Below the pieces are notes generated by a model that ran no database searches, had not been told where the DNA came from, and saw nothing but the letters and a program-made list of their open reading frames with translations. Of a DNA stretch of 7,013 bases, positions 1 through 5,663 are shown in pieces. Both the position numbers and the translations under genes were made by a program. Source of the DNA: Desulfofustis sp. (lineage in GTDB: Bacteria; Desulfobacterota; Desulfobulbia; Desulfobulbales; Desulfocapsaceae); NCBI GenBank assembly GCA_030145365.1, contig JAQYVS010000382.1:1-7013 (forward strand), in the 5' to 3' direction. Each line of letters begins with the position of its first letter. Positions within the stretch are counted from its first letter, which is position 1.

Positions 1-372
1 GATTTTGACGAAGAGCGCGTCAAAGACCACCTTAAGCAGGGGCGAAATGTAATCTATGGTGATGCCGGCGACGAGGATTTCTGGAAGCGGGGTTTGATCG
101 GTGAGAAAAGGTTACACCTGGTCATGCTTACCATGGGCAATTCCACAAACATCAGCGCTGCTCGTAGGATCAGAAAGATCTCAAAACAGGAGACTATTGC
201 AACCATCGTTGAATACGAAGATCAAATCAGTCCATTGAGAAAGGTGGGAGCAGACTATGTCTTTAATGCTTATGCCGAGGCGGGTGCCGGTTTCTCAGAG
301 CATGTACATGAACTTCTTCAAACAGAAGGGAAAAACTTCGGCAATAAAGCCTCTGTATCTGACCGATCGTAA
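1..372 (+). CDS. C-terminal fragment of an RCK/TrkA-N protein, probably the NAD-binding end of a KefB-type cation:proton antiporter
   Basis: The frame is open from base 1 to the TAA at 370-372, so 123 residues of a longer protein are visible and the start lies outside the window. The fragment begins with DFDEERVKDHLKQG and continues with VIYGDAGDEDFWKRG. This matches the second half of an RCK/TrkA-N Rossmann domain, where an acidic residue ends the second strand and a G-D-A/G-D-E segment follows. The next part (LVMLTMGNSTNISAARRIRK, then ATIVEYEDQ and GADYVFNAYAEAGAGFSEHV) fits the later strands and the Y-x-E-A-G-A-G-F ending seen in KefB-like antiporters. In that family the domain sits in the cytoplasm, binds a dinucleotide and gates K+ or Na+/H+ exchange. 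No membrane segment is visible, so the transporter half is inferred. A stand-alone TrkA-like protein is the alternative. The gene is convergent with the cytochrome gene and ends at a hairpin terminator. Confidence 0.75.
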   Translation, partial: DFDEERVKDHLKQGRNVIYGDAGDEDFWKRGLIGEKRLHLVMLTMGNSTNISAARRIRKISKQETIATIVEYEDQISPLRKVGADYVFNAYAEAGAGFSEHVHELLQTEGKNFGNKASVSDRS

Positions 373-381
373 GATAACGTA

Positions 382-416
382 AAAAGGGGGAAACGGCTGA
401 GCCGCTTCCCCCTTTT
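382..416. terminator. Bidirectional intrinsic terminator between convergent genes
   Basis: An A4-G5-A2 arm (382-392) pairs with T2-C5-T4 (406-416). After one A/C mismatch (393/405) an inner CGGC/GCCG stem (394-397 with 401-404) closes a TGA loop. The hairpin starts about 10 nt after the plus-strand stop (372) and 25 nt beyond the minus-strand stop (441). Each strand ends the stem in a T run: TTTT on plus, TTTTT on minus. It therefore plausibly terminates both convergent genes. Confidence 0.85.
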
Positions 417-440
417 GGGTTGGTTTAAAATAACTGCTGA

Positions 441-1769
441 TTACTTGATATCCTGTTTAAACAGATCAAGATAAATCTTCTGGAATTCTCCACTATTGAT
501 GGCGCCCTTTATATCAGCAGTGTTGGTATTGAACCAGGTGTGCATCGGGTCAGTTGCAAACAGGTTGTCGATGTATGCGTTGACTTCGCTGTCACCTATG
601 TGACGTGCTCCAGGTATGAATTTGAAGTAGAAGTTGTAGGCCACGTCATAGATGCCATGCCACCAGGCATAAACCGGTCCCATCATCGCCGCACCCATTC
701 GAGCCCGGCGCCCTTCATGATGCCACAGTTCCCAATATTCCCATTCAAGGTCATTGGAAAAAGCAGCCTTGTTCTCAAGAAGTTTCTTGCTCTTGATCAT
801 CTTCATGATAGCTGTTGCCGGCTTGGCGAATTTTTCGTTGTACAGTTTTACCAGTGCATCATATTGAAAATAATGTCCATCAATAAAACGCTGCTGATGG
901 CAGTTCAAACACACATCCTGCATGGCTGTGCGTTTCTTGCCTGCGTCCTCTTTGTATTTGGAGATTGGTGGGCGCAGGGTCCAGGAGATCCTGTCGCCGA
1001 CATCATGGGTTACAGCCTGGTTGGAAGTGGCGGACATGTGACAGGTGGCGCAGGTCGGGGCTTCATAATAATCTCGGCCGACAATCCATTCATCCTTGTC
1101 GAGGTTAAGTCTGTCTCTGAAAGCGAAATAAGCTATACCGTGCTTGGATTCCTCGAAGATTTCTTTTTGAGGATGATCCGGGCCGAGGTGGCATTTCCCA
1201 CAGTTTTCCGGTTGACGAGCCTGATATTTCGAAAATGAGTGCCTGGAATGACAGGCGTTACAAGCACCTTTTGAGCCGTCCGGGTTAATGCGCCCGATTC
1301 CGCTGTTCGGCCAGGTTTCAGGGGATAGCTTGTTAGGGGAACTCTCATCTATCTTCACCTTTCCCCCGTGACAGGACTCACAGCCCGTGATCACTATTGG
1401 CAGGCCCCCGGCGGCATGGGCCAAATAGGCGTCATTGGATTCCAGGATTTCGCCGGCATGGGCATGGTAGGAGTCAGTAGTTTCCTGGGCCTGCTGTTCA
1501 TGGCATTTCCCACAATCCTTGGGGGTGACGAGGGTAGCAACTGTCGCGCCGTTATGCTCAAAACCGTCTACATCTCCGGCATCTGATTCATGGCAGTCAA
1601 TGCAACCAACGTCATTTTCTCCGTGAGCAGAATTTTTCCATTGCAGATACATGCCCGGATTTTCTTCCTGATGGCAACTGATACAATCATCTCCTACTGA
1701 AGCTGACAATCCCTGGGTGAAAAGAAGCGGGATTGCAAGGAGTGCGGCTGTGATAAGAAACTGTCTCAT
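441..1769 (-). CDS. Periplasmic octaheme c-type cytochrome of the hydroxylamine oxidoreductase (HAO) family
   Basis: The 442-residue product begins with a Sec-type signal peptide: MRQ, hydrophobic FLITAALLAIPLLF, then likely cleavage after GLSA. Eight CXXCH heme motifs follow at about residues 29, 56, 86, 130, 170, 190, 240 and 287. The segment CGKCHLGPDHPQ...ESKHG after heme 6 and THDVGDRISWTLRPP after heme 7 are typical of octaheme HAO-like proteins. The GPDH Asp-His pair (198-199) may be the distal active-site pair. The last 150 residues lack heme motifs and look helical, with no membrane anchor. Classical HAO oxidises hydroxylamine using a catalytic heme crosslinked to Tyr of a neighbouring subunit; relatives lacking the crosslink are thought to reduce nitrite, NO or hydroxylamine. 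Tyrosines in GPVYAWWHGIYDV (365-377) are candidates, but I cannot decide this by eye. An ATG at 1781 would add MGAF but has no Shine-Dalgarno; the ATG at 1769 has GGGGG five nt upstream. No NapC/HaoC-type partner is adjacent. Confidence 0.88.
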   Translation of the reverse strand: MRQFLITAALLAIPLLFTQGLSASVGDDCISCHQEENPGMYLQWKNSAHGENDVGCIDCHESDAGDVDGFEHNGATVATLVTPKDCGKCHEQQAQETTDSYHAHAGEILESNDAYLAHAAGGLPIVITGCESCHGGKVKIDESSPNKLSPETWPNSGIGRINPDGSKGACNACHSRHSFSKYQARQPENCGKCHLGPDHPQKEIFEESKHGIAYFAFRDRLNLDKDEWIVGRDYYEAPTCATCHMSATSNQAVTHDVGDRISWTLRPPISKYKEDAGKKRTAMQDVCLNCHQQRFIDGHYFQYDALVKLYNEKFAKPATAIMKMIKSKKLLENKAAFSNDLEWEYWELWHHEGRRARMGAAMMGPVYAWWHGIYDVAYNFYFKFIPGARHIGDSEVNAYIDNLFATDPMHTWFNTNTADIKGAINSGEFQKIYLDLFKQDIK

Positions 1770-1815
1770 AAAGGCCCCCATGCGTTAATGGAAAAATGAT
1801 GTGAAATGGCTGTAA

Positions 1816-1835
1816 TCATCACTGTACAGAAATGA
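1816..1835. promoter_or_regulatory. 20-bp imperfect palindrome upstream of the octaheme cytochrome gene
   Basis: The centre is the perfect 8-bp palindrome CTGTACAG (1822-1829). It is flanked by two mismatched positions on each side and then by TCAT (1816-1819) and ATGA (1832-1835), so 16 of 20 positions are symmetric. It ends 47 nt upstream of the chosen cytochrome start and overlaps a TTGTCA -35-like hexamer on the minus strand (1838-1833). The shape fits a dimeric regulator operator. I do not recognise the regulator; it does not match a CRP/FNR-type half-site pattern. Confidence 0.35.
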
Positions 1836-1964
1836 CAATACCTATACCCATGTACTGCATTGTAAACCTAATTGATTTATGTCCCGAATTCAACTCACAA
1901 ATAAACTCAAAACCCTAACGACTCATCAGAGTTGATATTCACAACGGTAAAATTCAGAACTGTC

Positions 1965-1970
1965 GAGGAA
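1965..1970 (+). promoter_or_regulatory. Shine-Dalgarno GAGGAA for the lipoprotein GTG start
   Basis: GAGGAA lies seven nt before the GTG at 1978. It is the only good ribosome-binding sequence near any possible start of the lipoprotein gene; ATGs at 2044, 2050 and 2056 have none. This decides the annotated start, although it makes the segment before the lipobox unusually long. Confidence 0.45.
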
Positions 1971-1977
1971 CTTGTGA

Positions 1978-2352
1978 GTGTTACTCAACGGTAACGTGTT
2001 TTTGGCGAAGATGTTACCAAAAGGTATCATATGGTCTGCCGATATGGCTATGTATATGAATTCAGATAAAAATAAATATTGGTTCGTCATTTGCTTAGAT
2101 AAGAATGGTAAACTAGTAATAGTTGTCTTGGCGGCGTCTCTCTGCTTTTTACTTTCCTCCTGCGCTCAGGAATCGAAGCAGGAGGATCCCCTCAATTACC
2201 CGTTGCCCGAAAAACCGAGGGACACCTCAAGTAGAAAGCCGATCAAACAGATGATGTTTTTTGAGGCGGCCAAGGAAGCTGCCGATGTCTCCAACGATGT
2301 ACTTGTTATCCCGCCGGATCCCAAAAAGGAAAACAACCCTGAAAAACAATAA
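1978..2352 (+). CDS. Small hypothetical lipoprotein
   Basis: I do not recognise the family. The feature that can be seen is a lipoprotein export signal: hydrophobic KLVIVVLAASLCFLLSSC with a lipobox L-S-S-C whose Cys is encoded at 2161-2163. After cleavage about 63 residues would remain, polar and Pro/Lys-rich (DPLNYPLPEKP, ending PPDPKKENNPEKQ), with one short helical-looking stretch FFEAAKEAADV. The mature part has no cysteine other than the lipidated one, no heme motif and no catalytic motif. The GTG at 1978 has a good Shine-Dalgarno but puts 61 residues before the Cys. The ATG at 2056 gives a more ordinary 35-residue signal, but without a ribosome-binding site. The mature protein is the same either way. 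The gene is divergent from the cytochrome and is followed by 653 bp of non-coding DNA, so it is probably monocistronic. The product is predicted to sit in the inner or outer membrane facing the periplasm. Confidence 0.6.
   Translation: MLLNGNVFLAKMLPKGIIWSADMAMYMNSDKNKYWFVICLDKNGKLVIVVLAASLCFLLSSCAQESKQEDPLNYPLPEKPRDTSSRKPIKQMMFFEAAKEAADVSNDVLVIPPDPKKENNPEKQ
1990..2030. repeat. Overlapping GGTAAC/GTTACC inverted repeats at the lipoprotein 5' end
   Basis: GGTAAC (1990-1995) is the exact inverse of GTTACC (2013-2018). GTTACC in turn overlaps a second dyad, TACC-AAAA-GGTA (2015-2026), flanked by ATG (2011-2013) and CAT (2028-2030). The two stems are mutually exclusive. CAACGGTAA also occurs twice in direct orientation (1942-1950 and 1986-1994). 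The pattern may be an operator or a translation-control switch, or chance in AT-rich DNA. Confidence 0.3.
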
Positions 2353-2451
2353 CCTGTACCTGCAGATAACAGCGGGCAGCAGGCGATGCCTCTGTGTGTT
2401 TTATTTCATGTGCAGCGGATTTTCATCTACTTACAATCAATCAGCTGTTGC

Positions 2452-2481
2452 TTAAAAAAAAGGTAAGTCTCAGTACATAAT
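2452..2481 (+). promoter_or_regulatory. Weak sigma70-like promoter ahead of the structured region
   Basis: TTAAAA (2452-2457) and CATAAT (2476-2481) are separated by 18 nt and match the consensus at 4/6 and 5/6 positions. Transcription from here would run through the inverted repeats at 2515-2737. The call rests only on hexamer similarity. Confidence 0.2.
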
Positions 2482-2532
2482 CGGCCAGTGAAATGACTCC
2501 GTGTGCTGCCCTTCGGTCTGATCATCCGGACT

Positions 2533-2591
2533 GTGAAAAACCGACGGGATGGCGGACGTTTTGCGTCCTATGCCGTCGGTGACTTTTTCAC
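2533..2591. repeat. Long foldback (hairpin) element
   Basis: GTGAAAAA (2533-2540) pairs perfectly with TTTTTCAC (2584-2591), and CCGACGG (2541-2547) pairs with CCGTCGG (2573-2579), leaving a four-base TGAC bulge on the right. Farther in, GGACG (2554-2558) pairs with CGTCC (2564-2568) around a TTTTG loop. That gives 20 Watson-Crick pairs in 59 nt. A short hairpin (GTCTG/CCGGAC, 2516-2531, one G-T wobble) abuts the left side. It could be a REP-like or MITE-like dispersed repeat, or part of a structured RNA. It is unlikely to be a terminator for the lipoprotein, 180 nt away. Confidence 0.55.
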
Positions 2592-2612
2592 TTCCCAGAT
2601 GGGCCTTTTATA

Positions 2613-2700
2613 GAGGCACACTCACCTACTTTACTACTCTCAATTCACATTCGGTGATAGTCTCGTGTAAGAGTTGGCGGAGGTATAGGTGGGGTGCCTC
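2613..2700. repeat. Nested inverted repeats, possible structured RNA
   Basis: The outer arms GAGGCAC (2613-2619) and GTGCCTC (2694-2700) are perfect complements. Inside them CACCTA (2623-2628) pairs with TAGGTG (2686-2691), ACTCT (2636-2640) with AGAGT (2670-2674), and TCAC (2645-2648) with GTGA (2654-2657). All four stems nest without conflict, giving 22 pairs over 88 nt separated by internal loops. This fits a folded RNA leader or small RNA. I could not match it to a known riboswitch class. Confidence 0.4.
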
Positions 2701-2709
2701 AGGCTGAAA

Positions 2710-2737
2710 CGCAACACGATGAGGTGATCCACTTGCG
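2710..2737. repeat. Short dyad CGCAA/TTGCG
   Basis: CGCAA (2710-2714) pairs with TTGCG (2733-2737), enclosing small alternative CAC/GTG pairings. It follows the nested dyads after nine nt and ends 15 nt before a TATAAT hexamer at 2753. It may be the last stem of the structured region or an operator for that promoter. Confidence 0.25.
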
Positions 2738-2752
2738 CTTCTCTTTTCCTGC

Positions 2753-2758
2753 TATAAT
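2753..2758 (+). promoter_or_regulatory. Consensus -10 hexamer TATAAT without a good -35
   Basis: The TATAAT is perfect, but the best -35 (TTGCGC, 2733-2738) is only 14 nt away and the 16-17 nt positions are poor. An activator-dependent promoter for the fusion gene is possible; it would leave a leader of about 240 nt. Confidence 0.25.
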
Positions 2759-2844
2759 TACTTAGAGATGTTTGGTAGATTTTCTATTAACAGCAATGGC
2801 GGTCACAATACTTGATTCTTGTCTCCCTTTTTGTTATGCAAGCC

Positions 2845-2874
2845 TTGGCGATAACCCAAGAGAAAAATTAATAT
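2845..2874 (+). promoter_or_regulatory. Candidate sigma70-like promoter of the glycosyltransferase fusion
   Basis: TTGGCG (2845-2850) and TAATAT (2869-2874) are spaced by 18 nt, each 4/6 to consensus, in AT-rich DNA. Transcription would start around 2880, just before or within the dyad at 2886-2911, and leave a leader of about 125 nt. This is the best-spaced candidate for the downstream gene, but it is not strong. Confidence 0.3.
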
Positions 2875-2885
2875 AAAAGAAAATC

Positions 2886-2911
2886 CATAACATTTGGTGT
2901 AAAGTGTTATG
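2886..2911. promoter_or_regulatory. Dyad CATAACA-N12-TGTTATG upstream of the fusion gene
   Basis: The seven-base arms (2886-2892 and 2905-2911) are perfect inverted copies. Inside them TTT (2893-2895) and AAA (2901-2903) can add three pairs with one bulged G. The dyad lies just after the candidate promoter at 2845-2874, where a repressor operator would be expected. No T run follows, so it is not a terminator. Confidence 0.35.
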
Positions 2912-2993
2912 AACAGGGCTGATGGAAAACACCAACCGGCCTGGTCCTCTACAGAAGTTCAATGTCTGAGATCAAAGATTTTGACTCGGATTT

Positions 2994-2998
2994 GAAGG
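2994..2998 (+). promoter_or_regulatory. Shine-Dalgarno GAAGG for the glycosyltransferase fusion
   Basis: GAAGG ends seven nt before the ATG at 3006. An in-frame TGA at 2982-2984 excludes an earlier start, so this site fixes the N-terminus. Confidence 0.7.
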
Positions 2999-3005
2999 TA
3001 TACTC

Positions 3006-5648
3006 ATGCATGGAGTTTCAATAATCATTCCGACCAGGAATGAGGCCGATAATATAGATCTTCTCCTACAGAGGATCTTCGGGGTTGAATACCTCCAGTA
3101 CATAGACCACGAGATCATCATCGTCGATGACGGCTCTGAAGATGAGACAAGGGCTAAAATCCGCCACTGGAGCGAGGGAAACCCGGTTCGCTTGATTGAA
3201 AGAGACACCCGCGGCGGACTCGCCAGTGCAGTAGTTACCGGATCCCAACAGGCAAGATTTGACATCTCCCTGGTCATGGATGCCGATTTGAGTCATCCGC
3301 CCGAAAAAATTCCGGAATTAATCGAGCCGCTGGTCAACGGCACCAGTGATATGGTGATCGGCAGTAGATATGTCGAAGGCGGGGCAACCCCTGAATGGCC
3401 GGCTTCCAGGAAGATCGCCTCAAAACTTGCCACACTGCCCGCTCGGCTGTTTAGCGATGTGAACGATCCGATGGCTGGGTTTTTCAGTGTGTTTACCCGG
3501 TTTCTCAGAAGACTGCGGCCCGATGTGCCAGGATTTAAGATTGGGCTCGAGGTGTTGGCGATCAGTGGTGATGATTTCCGGGTACTTGAAGTACCGATAA
3601 TTTTTAATGATCGGTTTGAAGGGTTTTCAAAGATGAACAAACGAATCATTTTTGAATACCTGAACCAAGTGGTTCAGTTGAGCCCTGTGGATACCCATGC
3701 TTTTTCGCCAATACGTATATTCGGGCTGGCAGGTATAGGTCTTCTGGTCGATCTGTTAATCTTTTTTCTGGCTCAGTCCAACGGTTATACAGCACTCAGT
3801 GCGCATCTTGCAGGGATGGCAGGGAGTAGTCTGGTTCTGTTCAGTACGATGTTCTTGATGCGCTTGCACTCCAATCCGAAGAACAGACTTTCTGTCGGAC
3901 AATTACTCGGATTTCCGTTGGTCCTGGTTTATTCAAGCAGTGTGCAGGGCGCTGTTTTTCAGATGTTTCGTCAGGATGAATTGTCGGCAATGTCGATGAT
4001 TGGCTTTATGCCCGGTGCTCTGACGGGTATCATCTGTTTTCTGATACTTGCAATCATTTATATCTTTTCAGATTTCTCTTCTGTTTCACGAAATATTCGA
4101 CTGAGATTAACGGTGATTGGCGGAATTCTCATGCTGGTTCTGCTTCGCCTGGTGTATCTTGGTCTTCCTGAATTAATGGAGCAGGAAGCCTATTACTGGA
4201 ACTACGCCCAGCATCCCAGTTTGAGTTATCTCGACCATCCGCCCCTTGTCGCCGTTTTAATCTGGATCGGTACGTTTATCTTTGGAACAAACGAATTCGG
4301 CGTTCGTATAGGGGCTTTTCTCTGTTGGTTTGTTATCGCTTTTTTTTCTTATCGGCTGACTTCCAGAACATTTAACAAAACGGCAGCTTTAGGGAGTGTT
4401 TTTCTGGTCGGTATGCTGCCCCTCTATTTTGGAACTGGTTTTATCATCACCCCGGATGCTCCGCTGCATGCGGCCTGGGCTGCTTTTATATATTTCCTGT
4501 ATCGTGCAGTTATTGACGGCCGGTCACAGGCCTGGAAGTGGGTGGGAGTCAGCCTCGGGCTGGGAATGTTGTCCAAATACACGATTGTCTTGTTGGGACC
4601 GGGAGTCCTATTCTTCCTGCTGGTAGACAAAAAGGCCCGTGGTTGGTTCATAAAGTTACCACCTTATATCGCACTGCTGATTGCCGTCGCACTTTTTATG
4701 CCGGTATTGATCTGGAATTACCAGCACGAATGGGTATCGTTTTTATTTCAGAGCGAGCAGCGGGTGAGCGATAGAGCGTTTTTTACAACCCATCGGTTGC
4801 TTGGATATATTTCTTTGATCCTGACTCCTGCTGGTTTGCTGGCGATGATGCTTTTTTTCAGCCGGGGAAATTACTATTTTAAAACACAATCCAAGTCCGA
4901 CACAGCGCTAACAAACCGGTTGATAAACCGGAAATATCTCTTGCTGTTACTCCTTGTCCTGGCACCTTTGAGTGTTTTTTCCCTGTTCAGTTTGACCAGG
5001 GAAGTAAAACTCAATTGGGCCAGTCCGCTCTGGCTGGCAGCTATGCCGTTTCTTGGATTTACGGTAGCATCAGGTTTTTCTTCTCTACGATCCACATTTC
5101 GGTCTTTTCTACAATGGTTATGGAGGATTACCGCATTTGCACTGATTGTTTGTTACGCTGTAAGCCTGCATTATGCAACACTCGGTTTGCCGGGAGTTCC
5201 CTATCTCTCTGATCCATTTCTGCTGGGTTGGGAGGAGTTGGCTGAAGAAGTTGAATCCGTGGTTGATCAGGTGGAAGATTATACCGGCAAGCGTCCAATA
5301 GTAGTTGGTATGGATGCCTATCAGATAAGCAGTGGTCTTGCTTTTTACCGGTCCAAGATTTCTGCACACGACCCGGAGAAAAGAGCAATAGGTGTAGACG
5401 AGACAGTGGGATGGCATCTGTTCGGGTGGGACTCGCTGATGTATCGCTACTGGGCAGAGCCTGAGAAGTTTTATGGTCGAGATATTCTTGTCATTGCCTC
5501 TAGCAAGATCCGGGCTGAATATCCATATTTTCAAAACCGATTTGTTTTGATGAACAACATCCATCCATTTGATGTGACAAAAGACGGCGAAATGGTCAAG
5601 CGTTTCTATTTCCGGGTAATCAGAGGCTATCGGGAACCTCGGCAATAA
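3006..5648 (+). CDS. Three-part fusion: polyprenol-phosphate sugar synthase (GT2), GtrA-like membrane domain and GT39/ArnT-like glycosyltransferase
   Basis: Residues 1-225 form a DPM1-type GT2 domain: VSIIIPTRNEADNI (4-17), DDGSEDET (41-48), metal-binding DADLSHPPE (92-100), IGSRYVEGG (118-126), DPMAGFF (154-160), and RFEGFSKM (203-210) with the conserved G-x-SK. This domain normally moves a sugar from a nucleotide donor (GDP-mannose or UDP-glucose) to polyprenyl phosphate on the cytoplasmic face. Residues about 231-355 hold roughly four hydrophobic helices in GtrA position. Residues about 366-880 are a complete PMT/ArnT-like enzyme: a first helix, then ELMEQEAYYW...DHPPLVAVLIW...FGTNEFGVRI (389-435), more membrane helices to about 720, and a soluble C-terminal domain (740-880). 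Such enzymes use the lipid-linked sugar on the periplasmic side, on protein, lipid A or polymer. Two full-length proteins (about 360 and 520 residues) appear joined. The acidic pair usually D-E is Q393-E394. The sugar and acceptor cannot be read from sequence. The gene stands alone, 15 nt from a convergent fumarase gene. Confidence 0.88.
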   Translation: MHGVSIIIPTRNEADNIDLLLQRIFGVEYLQYIDHEIIIVDDGSEDETRAKIRHWSEGNPVRLIERDTRGGLASAVVTGSQQARFDISLVMDADLSHPPEKIPELIEPLVNGTSDMVIGSRYVEGGATPEWPASRKIASKLATLPARLFSDVNDPMAGFFSVFTRFLRRLRPDVPGFKIGLEVLAISGDDFRVLEVPIIFNDRFEGFSKMNKRIIFEYLNQVVQLSPVDTHAFSPIRIFGLAGIGLLVDLLIFFLAQSNGYTALSAHLAGMAGSSLVLFSTMFLMRLHSNPKNRLSVGQLLGFPLVLVYSSSVQGAVFQMFRQDELSAMSMIGFMPGALTGIICFLILAIIYIFSDFSSVSRNIRLRLTVIGGILMLVLLRLVYLGLPELMEQEAYYWNYAQHPSLSYLDHPPLVAVLIWIGTFIFGTNEFGVRIGAFLCWFVIAFFSYRLTSRTFNKTAALGSVFLVGMLPLYFGTGFIITPDAPLHAAWAAFIYFLYRAVIDGRSQAWKWVGVSLGLGMLSKYTIVLLGPGVLFFLLVDKKARGWFIKLPPYIALLIAVALFMPVLIWNYQHEWVSFLFQSEQRVSDRAFFTTHRLLGYISLILTPAGLLAMMLFFSRGNYYFKTQSKSDTALTNRLINRKYLLLLLLVLAPLSVFSLFSLTREVKLNWASPLWLAAMPFLGFTVASGFSSLRSTFRSFLQWLWRITAFALIVCYAVSLHYATLGLPGVPYLSDPFLLGWEELAEEVESVVDQVEDYTGKRPIVVGMDAYQISSGLAFYRSKISAHDPEKRAIGVDETVGWHLFGWDSLMYRYWAEPEKFYGRDILVIASSKIRAEYPYFQNRFVLMNNIHPFDVTKDGEMVKRFYFRVIRGYREPRQ

Positions 5649-5663
5649 ACTCCAGTGACTTGG

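Larger units (their letters stand above)
2353..3005. other. 653-bp non-coding region rich in inverted repeats
   Basis: I see no convincing gene on either strand between the lipoprotein and the glycosyltransferase fusion. The left part (2353-2450) is featureless apart from a weak AGGC/GCCT hairpin, and an A8 run lies at 2454-2461. From 2515 to 2737 there is a chain of dyads, listed separately. From about 2740 to 2900 the DNA turns AT-rich and carries promoter-like boxes, then a dyad at 2886-2911. No tRNA, rRNA, tmRNA or SRP RNA signature was recognised. Confidence 0.6.

Noticed and set aside
540..1238. 232-codon open frame on plus, opposite the cytochrome gene
   Set aside because: It lies wholly antisense to a gene with eight heme motifs and a signal peptide. 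Its product shows no recognisable domain.
2381..2404. AGGC/GCCT hairpin with T-rich tail as a lipoprotein terminator
   Set aside because: The stem has only four pairs and the tail is interrupted, which is too weak to call.
2454..2461. T8 on the minus strand as an intrinsic terminator
   Set aside because: No stable stem lies directly before it on that strand, and no minus-strand gene leads into it.
2523..2532. Minus-strand decamer AGTCCGGATG, identical to the 3' end of FMN riboswitches
   Set aside because: The rest of the RFN core (ACCGGCGGT, CCGCGA and related segments) is absent upstream on that strand, so a chance match is likely.
2691..2730. GGGGTGCC...GGCTGA resembling a TPP riboswitch start
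   Set aside because: The second conserved half (AACCTGATC followed by GGATAAT-like sequence) is missing.
2922..2969. 15-codon frame as an attenuator leader peptide
   Set aside because: It has no run of regulatory codons, no good ribosome-binding site and no paired terminator/antiterminator after it.
5118..5645. 175-codon open frame on minus, opposite the fusion gene C-terminus
   Set aside because: It is antisense to a well-supported domain, and its product is low-complexity and not recognisable.
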